NCBI GenBank assembly: GCA_021292165.1
Contig: CM037880.1
Coordinates: 30,473,636 to 30,537,635 of the forward strand
From: Shinisaurus crocodilurus
Taxonomy: Eukaryota; Chordata; Lepidosauria; Squamata; Shinisauridae
Length of the DNA: 64,000 nucleotides
Reading direction: 5' to 3'
Both the position numbers and the translations under genes were made by a program. This document shows positions 37,701-52,700 of the stretch, in pieces; position 1 is the stretch's first letter; the number at the start of each line of letters is the position of its first letter. The notes below the pieces were generated by a model that worked only from the letters and a program-made list of their open reading frames with translations, did no database searches and had not been told where the DNA came from.

Positions 37701-40700
37701 AGCATACCATATTTGGATATACTTTATAAGAGCATAAAACTGGGCCTCCTGGTTGATGTAGTGTTGGAGGAGGGCTTCACCTGTTGAATGTCTGCTTGTT
37801 GTGCAGCTGTTAAAAGGACAGGAGCCCTGTTAGAAAAAGAGGTGGCAACCCTAGGAAGTGCTTGGGTGAAAAGACAACCAAACGTAATACAACATAACAA
37901 GCTCAGTTCTTTAAACTATCTAAATAAAAATATCATTTCACCTTCCTGTTGTTGTTGTTGTTTTCCATAGCCTAATAAGAGAATATAGGAAATGTAGGGA
38001 AAGCTTTTAAAGCACAACTCAGCCAAAGTCAGGCATTTTCCCATCCCATTTATTTCAAAGAGAATTAAGCAGGTGCTTCACTCACCACCACCAAAATAAA
38101 TAGGTCTGGAAGTGTTACTCTTGAGACATGATGCAACTACGTAAATGTTTGTTTAAAATATTTTCTCAAACTGAAGACATAATGATAAAATATCTGAAAT
38201 ACTGTCAATTCTCTCTTCCCATTCTATCACAACATTTTCTAATATTACTTCATTTAAATACAGATCTATTTAAAAAAACTACACTACTAGCAATGTAAAA
38301 CATTCAAATAAATAAAATAGACCTAGTATTAATGTCCCAAATACTTCAGTTGAAATGCAAGTTTCTTTTATCTAGATATAATTATGAGAAATATATCTAA
38401 GGCAGTATGCTGTTAATAGAAAAGAAAAAATAGCTATATTTTCTTCAGACAATGATCGGTACATGGAGTTCTAGTGAAAGACCATTCTGGCTTTGGTGGT
38501 TTTCGTGCTGTTTTCTGGAAACAATGCCTTCATGCTTCTAAAACCCAAAAGGTGTTAGGACAAGGGTCTCCAACCTGTTTGGACCTATGGGCACATTTAG
38601 GAATTTGCAACTGCTGTGGGCATCACAACAAAATGGCTCCCACGGAGAATGTGGCTAGTCACATAATGGCTGCGGGGGGGGGGGTAGTCAAAAGTGAGCT
38701 AAAGAGGTGGGAAGAAGAGAAATAGTGAGCCTAGAAGCTGGGAGGGAGGGGAAAATAGCAAGGCAAAGGGGTAGAGAAAGTGCAAGGCTAGAGAGAGAAA
38801 CAGGGAGCTAAAGAGTTGAGGTGGAAACTGTGAAGCTAGAGGCTGGGAGGGAGGGGGAAATAGCAAGCCAAAGAGGTAGAGGGGAGAGAAAGAACAAGGC
38901 TAGAGGCTAGAAAGCGAGAGAAATTAGACTGCCCTAACATTTTCCAAAAAATTTCTTAAAGGGGCAGGGAGGGGAGAGCTTTGTGGACGCTGTTGAAGGC
39001 CCCTGTGGGCACCTTGGCACCCATGGGTGCTGCTTGAGGACCCCTGCGTTAGGAAATTCAAATCAGCTTTACTAATACTTAGAGTGGCTAGGGGGCCACA
39101 ATACTAGAAGAGGTAAGTTCCAAACTAAACCTCTGTGTTTATATAAGTGGTTTATACTAGGTAATGTGGAAGCTAAGGCTATAGCTTTCTTTGGAGCCAC
39201 AAAAAGCTATTTGTATTAATTTTTCAGTTCCCCTCTCCTCAGGAACTCGTAACCTTTTATAACAGACATTAGCATTAATGCAGCCCATCTACTTTCTGCC
39301 ACTAGGAATAAAGTGTTCTTCTGTTGAGGGTCCTAGAAACTGACCTGCTGCGTTCCTGGCTAATATTGTTTATGCACCCTGCTCCTTTTAAACAACGTTT
39401 AGTGCGCTAATCATTTTTCTGAACATTTTCCACCAGCCCTTTAGATGCAAACCCCATGTCATATCACTTGCTTTTCAGGGAATGCCAAAAGCAGTTGACA
39501 TCTTTTTAAAGGCCTAAAAGTAGCAGCACACTTGTACCAAGTATAGAGTATCATGAATACAGTACGTTTAAATAAATTTTGAGTTCTGAAGAGGCATTCT
39601 TTTAATCTGCCACAGCATTTGCTAACCACAGAGAAAAGTTCTAACACTACTACCGGTACCTATTTATAGTGGGCAGCTTGCATCCACTAAAAGCACAAAC
39701 ATTACTGAAGGAACTTCTTAATCATGGTGAGAGTTTGCATTACACTGTTTGGTGAAGTCATCCTGAAGAAAGAATTATATCCTTGATTACAGTACCTATT
39801 CAGAATTGTCTGCCCTTGATACACCAGTTGACAGACTTTCCACGTATTGTTATATGAAAGGCTACATGATGCCAGAAATATGGAAGTAATCTTGGATCAC
39901 ATCTGATGGCTAGTATGATCTGCCTTTCAATCTTCAGGCAACCAGATGGAATTACCTAGGGCTCAGGAGAGCCCTTGTGAAGCAGATAGGGCTCTGCAGG
40001 AAGTCTTTACTGGACCTCCATCAAGAGCCATCAAGGATGTCTTGGCCACCTGTGGATAATCAGAGTTATGTCTGATGCTCCCAATTGTTTTAGGGATTAC
40101 TGGAAATAAAGAGAAGGATTAAAACTAATCAACCCCAAGGCTATCATTACTGAAAGGCATCCACTAGTTCTGTATACTTCTATGCTGTCTGCACTCAAGT
40201 TTTACCCATTATTTGTTTCTTCTGTTGGCAAATAACTCTACAACTGGAACCCTGAAATAAATGATCTGAAGGGAACACCCTGCAGTTCAAAGACCACTCC
40301 AACTGATCCACTTGCTGCCAGTCCAACCAGCCCCCTGCAGTTCAAAGACCACTCCAACTGATCCACTTGCTGCCAGTCCAACCAGCCCACGCAAGTGCCA
40401 TAGATGTCTCTCAGATGCTTGGCTGGTAGAGGGGCCTTCATCCAACAGAACCAGCTTGAGGGCTTCCTTAAGTAGAAGGAAGCAAATTCCCCCATTAGTT
40501 CTGACAGGCCTTCATGCATGCATTGTCAGTTTGCACCAACACATTCATTCCAGCCAGCATGGGAGCAAAAGCTTTGAGAACCAAGGAGACATATTAAGAG
40601 CTCCGGAAAGCTGACCACAAATCCTGAGTGAAGGATTCATTGTAGAGGGTTCACCACCCAGATAGATTAGTATCGGTTGCAACTAACCTGTCTGATTCTT

Positions 40701-43700
40701 CTAAGGGCAAGTCACACATGTACACTTCCCTGCAACAGGGTCAACCAAGAGATGGACTTATGAACCTCCTGGGTACTCCGATGCATGGGTTCAGTCCTGA
40801 TGTGATTTGGTTCTGAAGGCCAATAGGAATGTCTGAAGAGGCCAGAGGTGCCAGTAGGACCAAGGGAGTCAGCTTATGTTAAAGGATCATTATTCCCAAT
40901 AGTCTGGCTAGGAAAACAAGATGAGCTAATCTTCTCTGCCAGAAATATCAGGGCTGAAGTTTGTCCTCTGAGAAGAAAAAACACACACAGGCCGCTCCCA
41001 GATCCTCTGGGAAAGGAAGGGTGACCATTTGATCAAAAACGTGTGCCTCCGGGGCTCCTACTATAATCTGCCCATCCTAGACCTGACCAGGTGATCTTCC
41101 AAGTAAGGATAAACATGTTCTCCTACTATCCTCAAATATAAGCCTGATAATCGGGACCTGGGGTAAGGGGATCCAAGGGGCAGAGGATAGAACAACTGGA
41201 AGAGACAAATAATGGTACTAATCATAGCTGAATTGTAGGAGCAACAATGGCAAGATCAAATCATTAGTTAGTTAGGCCTCCATAACATCAACTGATGCCA
41301 GGAAATATCCTTAATGTAGATGTACCAAAATGGTTCAAAGCATCTCCACACCAAAGCTTCTCTGCGCCAGACACATACTGTATTCACTTCCAATTTCCAG
41401 TGTCTTCCAGTTTCTTCAGGACATTGAAGGAAACACACTCATAAGACATATTCCCACTCTGGAACTAGCTCTATCTATCTATTTCTAGAGGCTGCTGGAT
41501 AGCACTGGGAAAGAGTTGTGTTTTTCCTGGGTTGCCCAAGCACGGGGAGGGAAGGAACAATCTGTAGGTATGCTGGAAAAATTGGGAAATAACCTTCCCT
41601 CATGATTTGCAGAAACCACCTGGAAAGTAGACTCTCACCAGGTGTCTGCAAATGTTGAGTCTTCTCCTCAAACAGGAACTAATGAGACTGATGTGTGCTT
41701 TGAGTTAATACGATGGCGCTTATCAGTTATTCTTTGGCTTGGGAGAACTTTTTGAGCCTGCTGTTGCTTCACTCATGGTACATCCGAGATGGATGAGAAG
41801 AATGAAGAACATCTAGATCTGCGAAGCTTCTTTATTATTTACATTTACATTTATTAATCACCCATCTGGCCGGCCACCGGCCACCCTGTCCATAACATGA
41901 AGGGAGCACCAGAGAGCAATCACCTAAGATGTAAAGCAAGATGCTAGGGGGTGGAGGATGGGCAGGAAATGAAAGAAAAGGCCAGAGTCTGTTTCTGGGA
42001 TATAGGATCTTTGTTTTTGGTTTGTCTCTTCCTGTCTCTAACTGCTTTGTGTCTTCCCTTTTGGAGCTCCTGAGGAGCACAACATACACTGTAACCTCAT
42101 CCAACCAATAAGATGTCTGGGAGTTCATGGGATGTCCAACTCCACAGAAAGAGTCTTTTTGTCGTGCCTTTCAAACTCCTGGAAGCAAAACTTAACCCAA
42201 TATTGAGGGCAGTATCCAGTGCGACACCACTGCTAATCTGAAATATACTGCAACAGTGAAAACGACCTCTAGTGTAATGCCAATAGCACTTGCTGGTGTG
42301 ACAAATTTTCTGGGGAAACCTGTCACACCAGCAAGCGCTATTGGCATTACACTAGAGATTATTTACAATAGTGCAACACAATTTACGTTAGCAGTACTGT
42401 TACATTGGACACTGTCCTGAATGTTCTCCTCTCTACAAGGTCAGGAACAAAATTGTAGTTTAAGAAGATTATTTTCTTTTTCATTCCCTACAACACACCA
42501 GAATTAAGATAGCTTCAAACAAACATGCCCTTAACACAGCCTCACCAATCAAGTAAAACTTCAGCTAATTAGGGCACAATCCTATGGGGATGCCTGTAAC
42601 CTGCCGTATTCGGATTACAGGCATCCAATGGAGACTGGGAGGAGTCTCCAGAATGTCTCTCGCTCTGCAAAGCACTTAAGACGGCTGATTTCAGCCATCT
42701 AAGTGCGGCGCTTCAGAGCAGGAGGAAAAGAGGCTGAGGCACCACCATGATACATTGTATCTTGGCGGTGCCAGTCTCCTCTCATCCCCACTCCCCCCAA
42801 ACACCCCGAAAAGCCCTACTCCAAGGTTGCTCTTATGAACTCGAAGAAGCAGCTGGTGCAGTTCTTTCCTACCTTGTAGCTGGGAATCCGAAAAATCCTA
42901 TGGCCATCTAGATGCTATCTAGCAGCCATAGGATTGCACTGCCCATCTATCAATTAAGGCTTGCAATCCTATGCAAGCTTAGCTGGGAGAATGCCCCACC
43001 GAAAAACAGTGGGATTCACTCCTGAGTAAACATGCATAGGATTTAGCAGCACAGCTTGCAGAGCCAGTAAATAAGACTGCTAGATACCAAGTAACTTACC
43101 AAGAGCTTACATATACACCATGGTACCAACAGTATTCTGTAACAGCCTACCAAAAGAGATTTTACAACGTATGCACACCTGATCAGCTATCTAGAAAAGA
43201 TTGGCAAAGTTCTCCTCACGACTTGGATTGCATTGCACACAGTCAGCTTACCAAGCTGGCTGTGCACATAACAATTTACAGCTTGATAAATGAATATCAG
43301 TATTCATTTAGTGTAGACCACAAATCAATCCCATTTTGCAATACATGACCACTGCCCCCCAAATCCACATGCAATAGTGTTGCTTCATGTAGTCAATACA
43401 CAATCAAGTTTAGGAATAAGAGACTAGCAGCTGGTGAATACTGCATTGGCACTACACTATTTCATGGCCTGTTAGTAGGTATTTTAAGGCTTTGCCAATT
43501 GTACTATATTTAAAGTGTGATATTTAAATGCACAGAGTTCCACTGGACTTACATGGATGGACTCACACCCACCCTGAGTAATAGCACTGAAAGCTATACT
43601 GCCAGCTCTGTCAAAATCTATATCACTTTTGCTCTGCATAAGTCACATGATGGTGTGGCCTAAAATAATCAATCCCCAGACTACTTGCAAAACTTCACAA

Positions 43701-46700
43701 AAAGACACAGGAATTTAGTACAATCTTAATATACCCAAGTTTAATATGAGTTCTGGATACTAGCATTAATGAAGCTGAGAACAAATAACCAATGTTAAAA
43801 TTTCACCTTTGAACGTGAAGAGCTTTTAAAAACATATACACCTATTAAGTAATTTATATCAAATTTTAGCTATAACCGGTTATAAGCATTTACACAAAAT
43901 ATCAGTACTTGACAGAGGCAGCATTTAGCGACCTATTTTTGCTTTAGGGTTTTCTTTTTTATAAATGCAAGTGAGCCTTAAAGAAATTCAGACAGAGAAA
44001 GCTGCTGACTCAAAAGCTGGCATGTAGCATTCCTTACAAACTTAGGAGATCCCCACTCTAACCCTTTAAAAAATGATGACAAAACTATTGCATTGTTAGT
44101 TGGCTTTCAACCAAGCAGCTGCCTTCCAGAAATCCTGTTATAAAGCTGACAAAGAATGCTGTTGCACGGCATTCCAGATCACCATCCAGTTGGAACAGAT
44201 TTCAATCCAAGAACAGGCTTTAAATATGCTGAACTAAAAAGCTTTGTTGTGTACACTGTAGGCTTCCAAACAAACTGGAAACAAGATTACCATAAAGCAC
44301 CCAATATTTGCAGAGTTTTAAACAACAAAAAACCCACCTTTATAAGTGTGCCTTATCACACCGCAATTTGCCTTCTAGAGATACTGGGCTAAAAGGGAGG
44401 AGGGGTATCTGGCGTCCATTCTTGCCTCTAGGTTGCTAGCTATCCTCAAGGATGCTAGGGGGAAAAGAGATTGGAAATGTGCAACTTGAGGGGAGTAGTG
44501 GGGAGTAGTACTTCAAGTCAATTGCACACAGTGATTAAATCCTCTGTGGAAATCTGGCTATATAGTCAACTATAGAAAGCAACTGAAATTAAATTAGTGA
44601 ATGTAATATGGAAGAAGCGTCCTGCTGCTTAAGAGCAAGATGCTTTTGGACAGGTCCAAGTAAAGAAATGAGTGCAGAGAGAAAATAATTGTTTAATTCT
44701 ACAGTGTGAGTGGGGCAATTTACTGAAAGTGGACAGGACAAGTGGAATTGCAACTGGACCACCAAGATGCAGCCTTATGTGTAGATTTTCCCAGCCTTCT
44801 CTGCCCACTGTGCTGTTCTCCTCTATCTTTAAGACTGCTTACTTAATATTTCAAGGTTTGAACTTTGGTGGTTGTTCTTCCAGTATTACTAATTTCATTG
44901 CTCTGTATAATTACTCTTTTTATGAAGTTAAATATTTTTACTTGCTTTTACATGCTATTCTGTTTTTAAATGTAGTATAAATTCCCTTAATACAAATGTT
45001 AAGCCTATTGCACTTTATGCATTAAAGACTAAGTAAGCTGCATGTCGCAGCCAGAGCTTGAAAATTAATATGGTACTAATGAAACAATTTTATTACGCTT
45101 TAAAAACTGTGAAAAAAAGATTTTCCCAAGGCAAGAAAAAACATGATTCTACCCTGGCAAAATCCACCCTTAATAAATACTATGAAAAAACCCTACCATT
45201 AAGTTGAAAGTAATTTTCATTTTAGGCATTATCAGGAAGCAACTTCTGAAAATACTTGTAAAGCCTTTGGTATTTTTATAGCATCTCTTCCAGACTGCTG
45301 ATAACATGAGGCTGATAATTTGAGTAAGATAGCAATTTGATGTTTGACAGCTCATTTATATTTATTTTAAAATTGGTATGCTGCCAAACATGACTCCATG
45401 GATCCCCCAGGCTGGCTAATATCATGTAACAAATATAAAATTAGTATCCGTTTAAAATTCAGATAGATAGATATAGATATAAAAATAATATACAAAAAAA
45501 AATTAAAAACCTATCTGGCAGATTCCAGAAACATTAGAACAGATACCCTATCAACAAGGCCTCATCCAATCCCCTCAAAGCCTACTGAAACAAAGGATTT
45601 TTTTTACCAACCTTCTGAAAGTAAATACCAAGCTAGCTAGGTTGCGATAAGCTTTTTGCAACTCAGAAAAGTTCCACTGGATGGCACTGTGAAGATACAA
45701 TGGTGGTGAAAATATATTTCTTCACCGCCATCAACAAAAACACTTTCAAATGGGCTCAAACCTGTGCTCAGATGATTTTTCCACCACCTTTGTTCATCTC
45801 TTCATCCCTGCAACTTCATTGACCTCACCTCCCTGGAATATCTAACCCACCAGAGAAGGTACTTTAGTGCCATCATGTCCACTACCCATGTCCATTCCTT
45901 GTTGCAGAGATCTACTAGAGCTTTGACAGGACAGCCTATGAAACTGGGTGGCAACACCCACTGCAAAGCATTTTGGAAATCCACTGGCTCCATCAAGCTT
46001 CAGGAGAAGGATGATTCTATCAAGCTCCAGGAGAAGGATAATTGGCCTACCACCCTTCAGGGTTTGATATGCTGTCTCCCAAGCAGTGATCTGTCCATGA
46101 CAATGGAGCAGTTATGTCCCTTGCCCAAAGAGCACCCTCTACCCTTCTCATGCACTAGCCTGATAGGTTCACATATCTAGTGCCAGTAACCACAAGCTCA
46201 TGGTAGTTTACAAGACTGAAGTGAAAACTCCTGGAGATGTCACTGGATATGGGCTGCTATTCCATACAAAGCAGCTATCAGGCCAAAATCAATTTATTTC
46301 CTGGTATATACCATCATTTTTTATACACAATTTATATGGAGAGCTTGCCGCATTCTATGTCAAGAAAAATCCATGTTCCATTTCAAGAAACATTATGCTA
46401 ATAAATCACTAGGCAAATGAAAACTAAATTATGCAAACTTTGATTCCCCCCCCAATAGAGCACATTTTGTGCTCTTAGGAAATACCAAAATTAAGGAATT
46501 ACAAATCGTATGTTACTGATACTGAACTAAAGCATTTTATTTAGAAACCTAGATAATCAGTGGGAAATTAGAGCATAAATATATTTTTATTTTTGCCACG
46601 TTTTTATCTTTTATCTTTTATTTTATTTTATTTTTAAAAATTTTAAACAATACAAAGAAAATAACACACATATATAACTATCACCATGGGACCAAATAAT

Positions 46701-49700
46701 ACAATAACTCTATAATTGTTCATTATTCCAAAAATACAACATATCTTGACAGGGTAAACTCCCTTTCCCCTTTTTTAACACATATTCCAGAAATAAACCC
46801 CAAATATCCTTTAAAATATTTTTCTTTAATTGACCCCTTTTGCATTTGATATTACAAGTCAACATATCATTCAATGCCATATCCCATACTTCTTTATACC
46901 AATCGGTAATAGTGAAAACTTGCTGAATTTTCCATTTCCTTGCTATCATTAATCTACCTGCCGTTAACAAATTTATAATTAATTCTTTAACGTTTTGAGG
47001 ACCGGTCACCTTTTCCGTTATTGATAGCAAAGCTAGTTTAGGACAAACCTCTAAATCAGCTCTGACAATTTCTGATATTTCCTCAAAAATCATTTTCCAA
47101 AAATCCATTACATTTTTACAACTCCACCACATGTGAGCATATGTACCCAGCTCCTGACATCCTCGCCAACACATTGGAGAACATTTGTTATCTATTCTAT
47201 TTAATCTCACCGGAGTCAAATACCATCTCCAAATTAGCTTATAAAAATTCTCTTTGATTCTTATAGGCATATTTTTCAATATTCGCCTATCCCAAATCTT
47301 GTTCCACTCATTCTTTGATATTTCCTCTTCAAACTCTGTATCCCAAACTATTTTAAGATTTTCTGCTTGCTCTTCTGATTTCTGCAACATTTTATCTTTG
47401 TAAGACCCCCTTTGTATCTTTTAATTGTTTTTGTAAGTCTCCACAAGAGACTTTCTGTCTCTTGTGGAGTTGGGGCATAAATCTATGAAATACATTTTAT
47501 CAGAGAGCCATATCAGAGGAAAATTCCACAAGAGGAAACTCTAATTCTGCATTCACAACAGATGATGAAAATTAAAACACATACGTTTCAGAATATTTTT
47601 TGTAATCATCCTGCACTGACTCCCAATCGTGTTGACCTTTAAACCTCTAAATCAGGGGTCCCCAACCTTTTTGGATACATTTGGGAATTTGAGAAACTGC
47701 TGTAGGCACCACCATAAAAAGGCTCCAATGGAGGATGTGGCTAGTCATATAATGGCTGCTGTGGGGGCCTGGCTAGTCAAAGGTGAGCAAAAGAGGGGTA
47801 TGGGAGTCAAATAATGAGTCTAGAAGTTGGGGAGAGGAGAAACAGCAAGGTAAAGCAGTGGAGAGCAAAATAGACATGCTAGACCCTGGGAGGGATGGGG
47901 AAACAGCAAGGCAAAGGGGAGAGAAAGAGAAAGGCTAGAGGTCAGGAGGGGGGAAAACAGTGACCTAAAGAGGAGGGGGGAATACGGAGGCTAGAGGCTG
48001 TGAAGAAGGGGAAATAGCAAGGCAAAGGGGTAAAGGGGAGAGAAAGAACAAGGCTAGAGGCTAGAAAGGGAGAGAAAGAAGACTGCCCTAACATTTTCCA
48101 AGGTTTTTCTTAAAACTATTTTTCTGAAGGGGGCAGAGAATGGAAAGCTTTGCGGAAGCCATTGGAGGCCCCTGCAGGCACCATGGTGCCCACTGTGTTG
48201 GGGACCCCTGCCCTAAATGGTCTGGGACAAGGATACATGAAGGACCAGCTTCTCCAACATGAGCCTAACAAGATATTTAGATCAGAAGTCTGGCTCCATA
48301 TGCTTTCTCCACCTGATGTATGGTGAGTGGCTACAGGGTATGGCCTTCTCAGCACTGAAACTGTGAAAACTGTGAACTCCCTCCCTATGGAGGTAAGCCT
48401 CACTCCTTCCCTGCTGCATTTCAGGCACTGAGCAAAGGCAATACTATTCCAGCAGGATTTTCAGGTCTTGTGACTGTCCTGATTTGAATTTCTTTGCTGC
48501 TCTCAATAGCTCAATTGTCTTGCAGTTACTGCAGATTTTACTGTGTTGTGGGGGAGGGGGTTTAAGTGCCATTTTTAGTCTTTTATATTGGATTTTAGTG
48601 ATTATCCGCCTTGTGGATTGTTTAATAGAAAGGCGGGGTATAAAGTGTTTTAATAAATATTTTCGTCATGTAATACTTTTAAAAAATACAAACTGAAATT
48701 TGTTTGTTTCACTACGCCAGTGTGGCGTAGTGGTGAGAGTGTTGGACTGGGACTTGGGAGATCCGGGTTCTAGTCCCCGCTCGGCCATGAAACTCACTGG
48801 GTGACTTTGGGCCAGTCACTGACTCTCAGCCTAACCTACCTCACAGGGTTGTTGTGAGGATAACATGGAGAGGAGGACTATGTAAGCCACCTTGGGTTCC
48901 TTGCAGGAAAAAAGGTGGGGTATAAATATAATAAATAAATAAATAAATCTTTGTTTGTAAAGATCACTTGTTTGTGGAAAGAGAAAGTTTATCACGTCTA
49001 CCACCAGGGATTTTTATTTATTTATTATTTTATTTTAAATGATTTGTGAAATATGCACAATTTGCAGGTGGAATTTTACCAAGGGGAGGGAGGGAAAGAA
49101 AATAAAAGAAACACCATTTTAAAGTCAGGTAGTACCACTGAATACTTGATCCTCATTTTAAGTGTGCCACTTGAGAACAGTGAACCACAGCTACAGATGG
49201 AATTAAATAACCTGCACTGTTCACGTACACTGAATGATTTCTGCATAAATTAAAGTCTACAATTTATATGCAGCCCTCTAGCATAATACAGTGCTCTCAT
49301 TCTCCATGTGTAAGAGGAAGATAAGATTTCTCAAACCTATATACACACTGCAAGAATAAATACGTTTTACAGTGATGAACACCAAAATTATTAAATATAC
49401 AAACTCTGGAATACAGAAGTTTCAGAGCTCTTTAGTGTATCAGACAATTTATAGATGGGTCCCTAGGTCTACACCACCACCCATTCTATGTTCCAATTTA
49501 AGTCAGTCCATTACTATAGAAAAGGGGATAAGATTTGTTATTTAGGAAGCAATCTTCTTTCATTACATAGATTAAAGAAATTTTTAATTACATTTTAAAG
49601 ATTTTAAAAACTTACCCCCATTATCAGTCCTCTTTAAAGCACCATCCTTGTGAGGGCATAACTCGCATCTCTACAGGAAGGCAAACACAATTATGAACAA

Positions 49701-52700
49701 AAAAATTCAGAACAAACATAACGCACCTACCATTCAAATATTTTCATGTAGTTTACAGTTTACAATTTATGAGAAGAAAGGCAAATAGGAGAGTGTTACC
49801 TTACATTAAGAAAACCCTGAAACCTGGGCAGACTTCAAGCTTGTCAGATCTACTTTGTTTTTTACTAGAACCCCAACCCAGGTGGAAAAGTTATATACTT
49901 AGAATTAAAGAACATGATGCCTCTGAGCACATTTGAGCCTAAGAATTTGTTTTCAGTGCCAGAACTGAACTGAATTCACTCTCCTTTCACACAAACATCC
50001 ACTCCTAGTTATCCAAGCGCTCTTCATTTCAGCAGCCTAATTTAAGTAGGAAGAGTCATTTTGTTGTTGCTGTTGTTAAACAACTGGGAGCAAGAAACTC
50101 TTGCTAATTACTCCAAATCACATAGATCTACAAGTAGATCCTGATCTACCTTCTGCCCACCCCTGCCTTAAATCACAGCTCAAGACTCAAGCATTTCTTT
50201 CATAGTCTATTTATTGCTAGTTCCTTATGTAACAGCCACTTCTGAATCTCACTTTCCAAGTGACAGACAAGCAAAACCTTCAAAGTCTTTTAGTTCTATA
50301 TCTACAGAAAACCAGTGCAAGGCAGGCAAACACAGGTGCTTCTGTTGTTAATAGTCCACCTTTAAAAATAAAAAATTCACAACGCAGTTTCCAAAAACCA
50401 AACAATAAATCACAATCCTTCTACACAACAGATCTTCCAAGAAAGTTGAACTATTGTGCTTCCAAGAAATATGTTAATTGCTTCTGGTTTAAGGGAAGCA
50501 GGTGCACTCAAGTGGAAAAAGTGCCCAAACTCAAGAGTCCACATTTCCACTTGCCACAGCAAGTGTTTCATCATCCTCTGGAGAGGTGACTGGAGGAGCA
50601 TCAGCCTTCCTCTCTAGCTTGGAAGTGGGCAGGGATGATCCCCACTTCAGGGGCCTCAGCACAAGGAATGGGAAGATTGTTCACCCACCCAACCACCCCA
50701 AGGATCAAACTCCAAGCCAGAGAAGAAGGCTGAGGATAGCTGTTTTGGTGGTGGAAGGCTGAGGCACTCAACCTCCCACCACCAAGCAAAAGAAGCCAAA
50801 AGTCTGGAGCTGGAGAGGGGATGCAGTACAAGGTCAGGGACTAATATTATAATCCTATGCACACTTATCTGGGAGTAAACCCCATTGTACATAATGGGAC
50901 TTACTTTCAAGAAAAATGCACGGGACTATGCTGAAGTGGGGCAGCAAGACCTTGGTGAACACAAATTTTAATTTGACTATCAAGACCAGGCAAAATATGT
51001 GGACCCCTGCCAAAATAGATTCTACTCTGAGAACATAAGAGCAGTCCTGGTGGATCAGACCAAAGGCTTATCTGCTGGAGCATCCTGTTCTCTACAGTGG
51101 CTAAACATATGCCTCTGGGAAGCCCACAAGCAGGACATGAGGACAATAGCCTTCTCTTGCTGTTATTCCCCTGCAACTGGCATTCAGAAGCTTGCTGTCT
51201 CTGATCCTGGAGGTAACATACAATCATCATGATTAGTAGCCACTAATAGCCTTACCCTCCATAAATTTGTCTAATCCCTTTTAAAATCATCTAAGATGGT
51301 GGACATCACCATGTCCTGTGGTAGCAAATTCCATACTTTAATAACTATATGCTGCCTGAAGAAGTATTTCCTTTCGTCTGTCCTGACTCTACTATTCAGC
51401 TTCATTGGTTGATCCCAGGTTGTGGTATTATGAGACAGTAAGAAAAAACATCTGTCTCCCTTCCTACAGCAGGGGTTCTCAACCGGGGGGGGGGAATTTT
51501 AGGGTTTATGGGGGGGGAATTGGGACCACAGACTCAAACTATTGGAATACTGATCTTTCTACAAATTAAAATTCTACAGATTGTACATAATCTACAGGAC
51601 ACCACACCTTATTGTATGGCACAGATTAAGTCAGACAATCTTGGAAAGAGGGGAATGACATTCTGACATATGGTGAAAGGGGTGCATGGGGCAAAAAAGG
51701 TTGAGAACCATGGCTCTACAGCATGCATAAATCTCTAACAACTCCCCCCTTACTTGCCTTTTTTCTAACCTAACAAACCCCAAATGTTGTAGCCTTTCCT
51801 CATGGATCATTTGATTTCCCTTTTCTGCACCTTTTCCATCTCAACAATCTCCTTTTTGAGATGCAGCAATCAGAACTGTACAGAGTATTCCAAGTGTGGT
51901 AACACCATAGCTTTGTATAAAGGCATTATGATATTGGCAGTTTTATTTTCAATCCATTTCCTAACAATCCCTAGCATGGAATTTGCCTTTTTCACAGAAA
52001 TCCTCAAATTCTACACATTATTATTTGTTAAATCTGTATCCTGCCTTTCCACCAAATGAAGTTCAAGGCAGCTAATGCTAATAATACAAATACAATAATA
52101 AAATAAAATACAGAGGAAAACACAAAAACAAAGCAGGTAAAACATCAATAAAAACAACCAGCTAAAACCAACTGTAGCATATTTACAAGTCAACTTATGG
52201 GTCAAAGGTTTATCTAAATAAAAAATATATTTTGCCTGCCAACAGACAGTGCATCAAAGACAGGGCTAACCAGGTCTTCCTTGGGAAGATGTTCCAGAGC
52301 CTGGGATCAGGAACTTGTGTAATGCACTGCTACCACATTTCAGATTTTGAAAGCATTCTGAATGCACTGATATTTACAGGGGCTTGAAGGCACAAAGAAA
52401 GAAGTAGAACAGGGGTTAATATTAGTAAAGGACAAAAAGCCACTCCACGGATAGTCTTGACCACTAGAAGCTCTGTTCAAGGATCTTTTTACTTTCCAAG
52501 CCTTCAAAATTGCTTAATTTACTCAAATCATCAGGACTAAATAAAATGATTCTAAAGCCAAAATAACTATATTTAAACATGACCAGGACATACAGCTAAT
52601 CACCTCCATTTACCGCAACAGCTGCCAAAAATGTCCAACTATACAAAATAGAAGGCTAACACACCAAAATGTTCTTTTTCAAAGAGAAGAATACATAGGT

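Larger units (their letters stand above)
33617..49615 (-). other. MLLT10 intron 3
   Basis: 15,999 bp. Repeats are listed separately. I recognise nothing in 33260-33500 (the end of intron 4) or, within this intron, in 33620-35180, 35220-35740, 37550-38550, 39060-40270, 40390-41820, 41900-42200, 43060-45780, 46200-46590 or 48960-49610. No coding exon was found. Confidence 0.85.
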
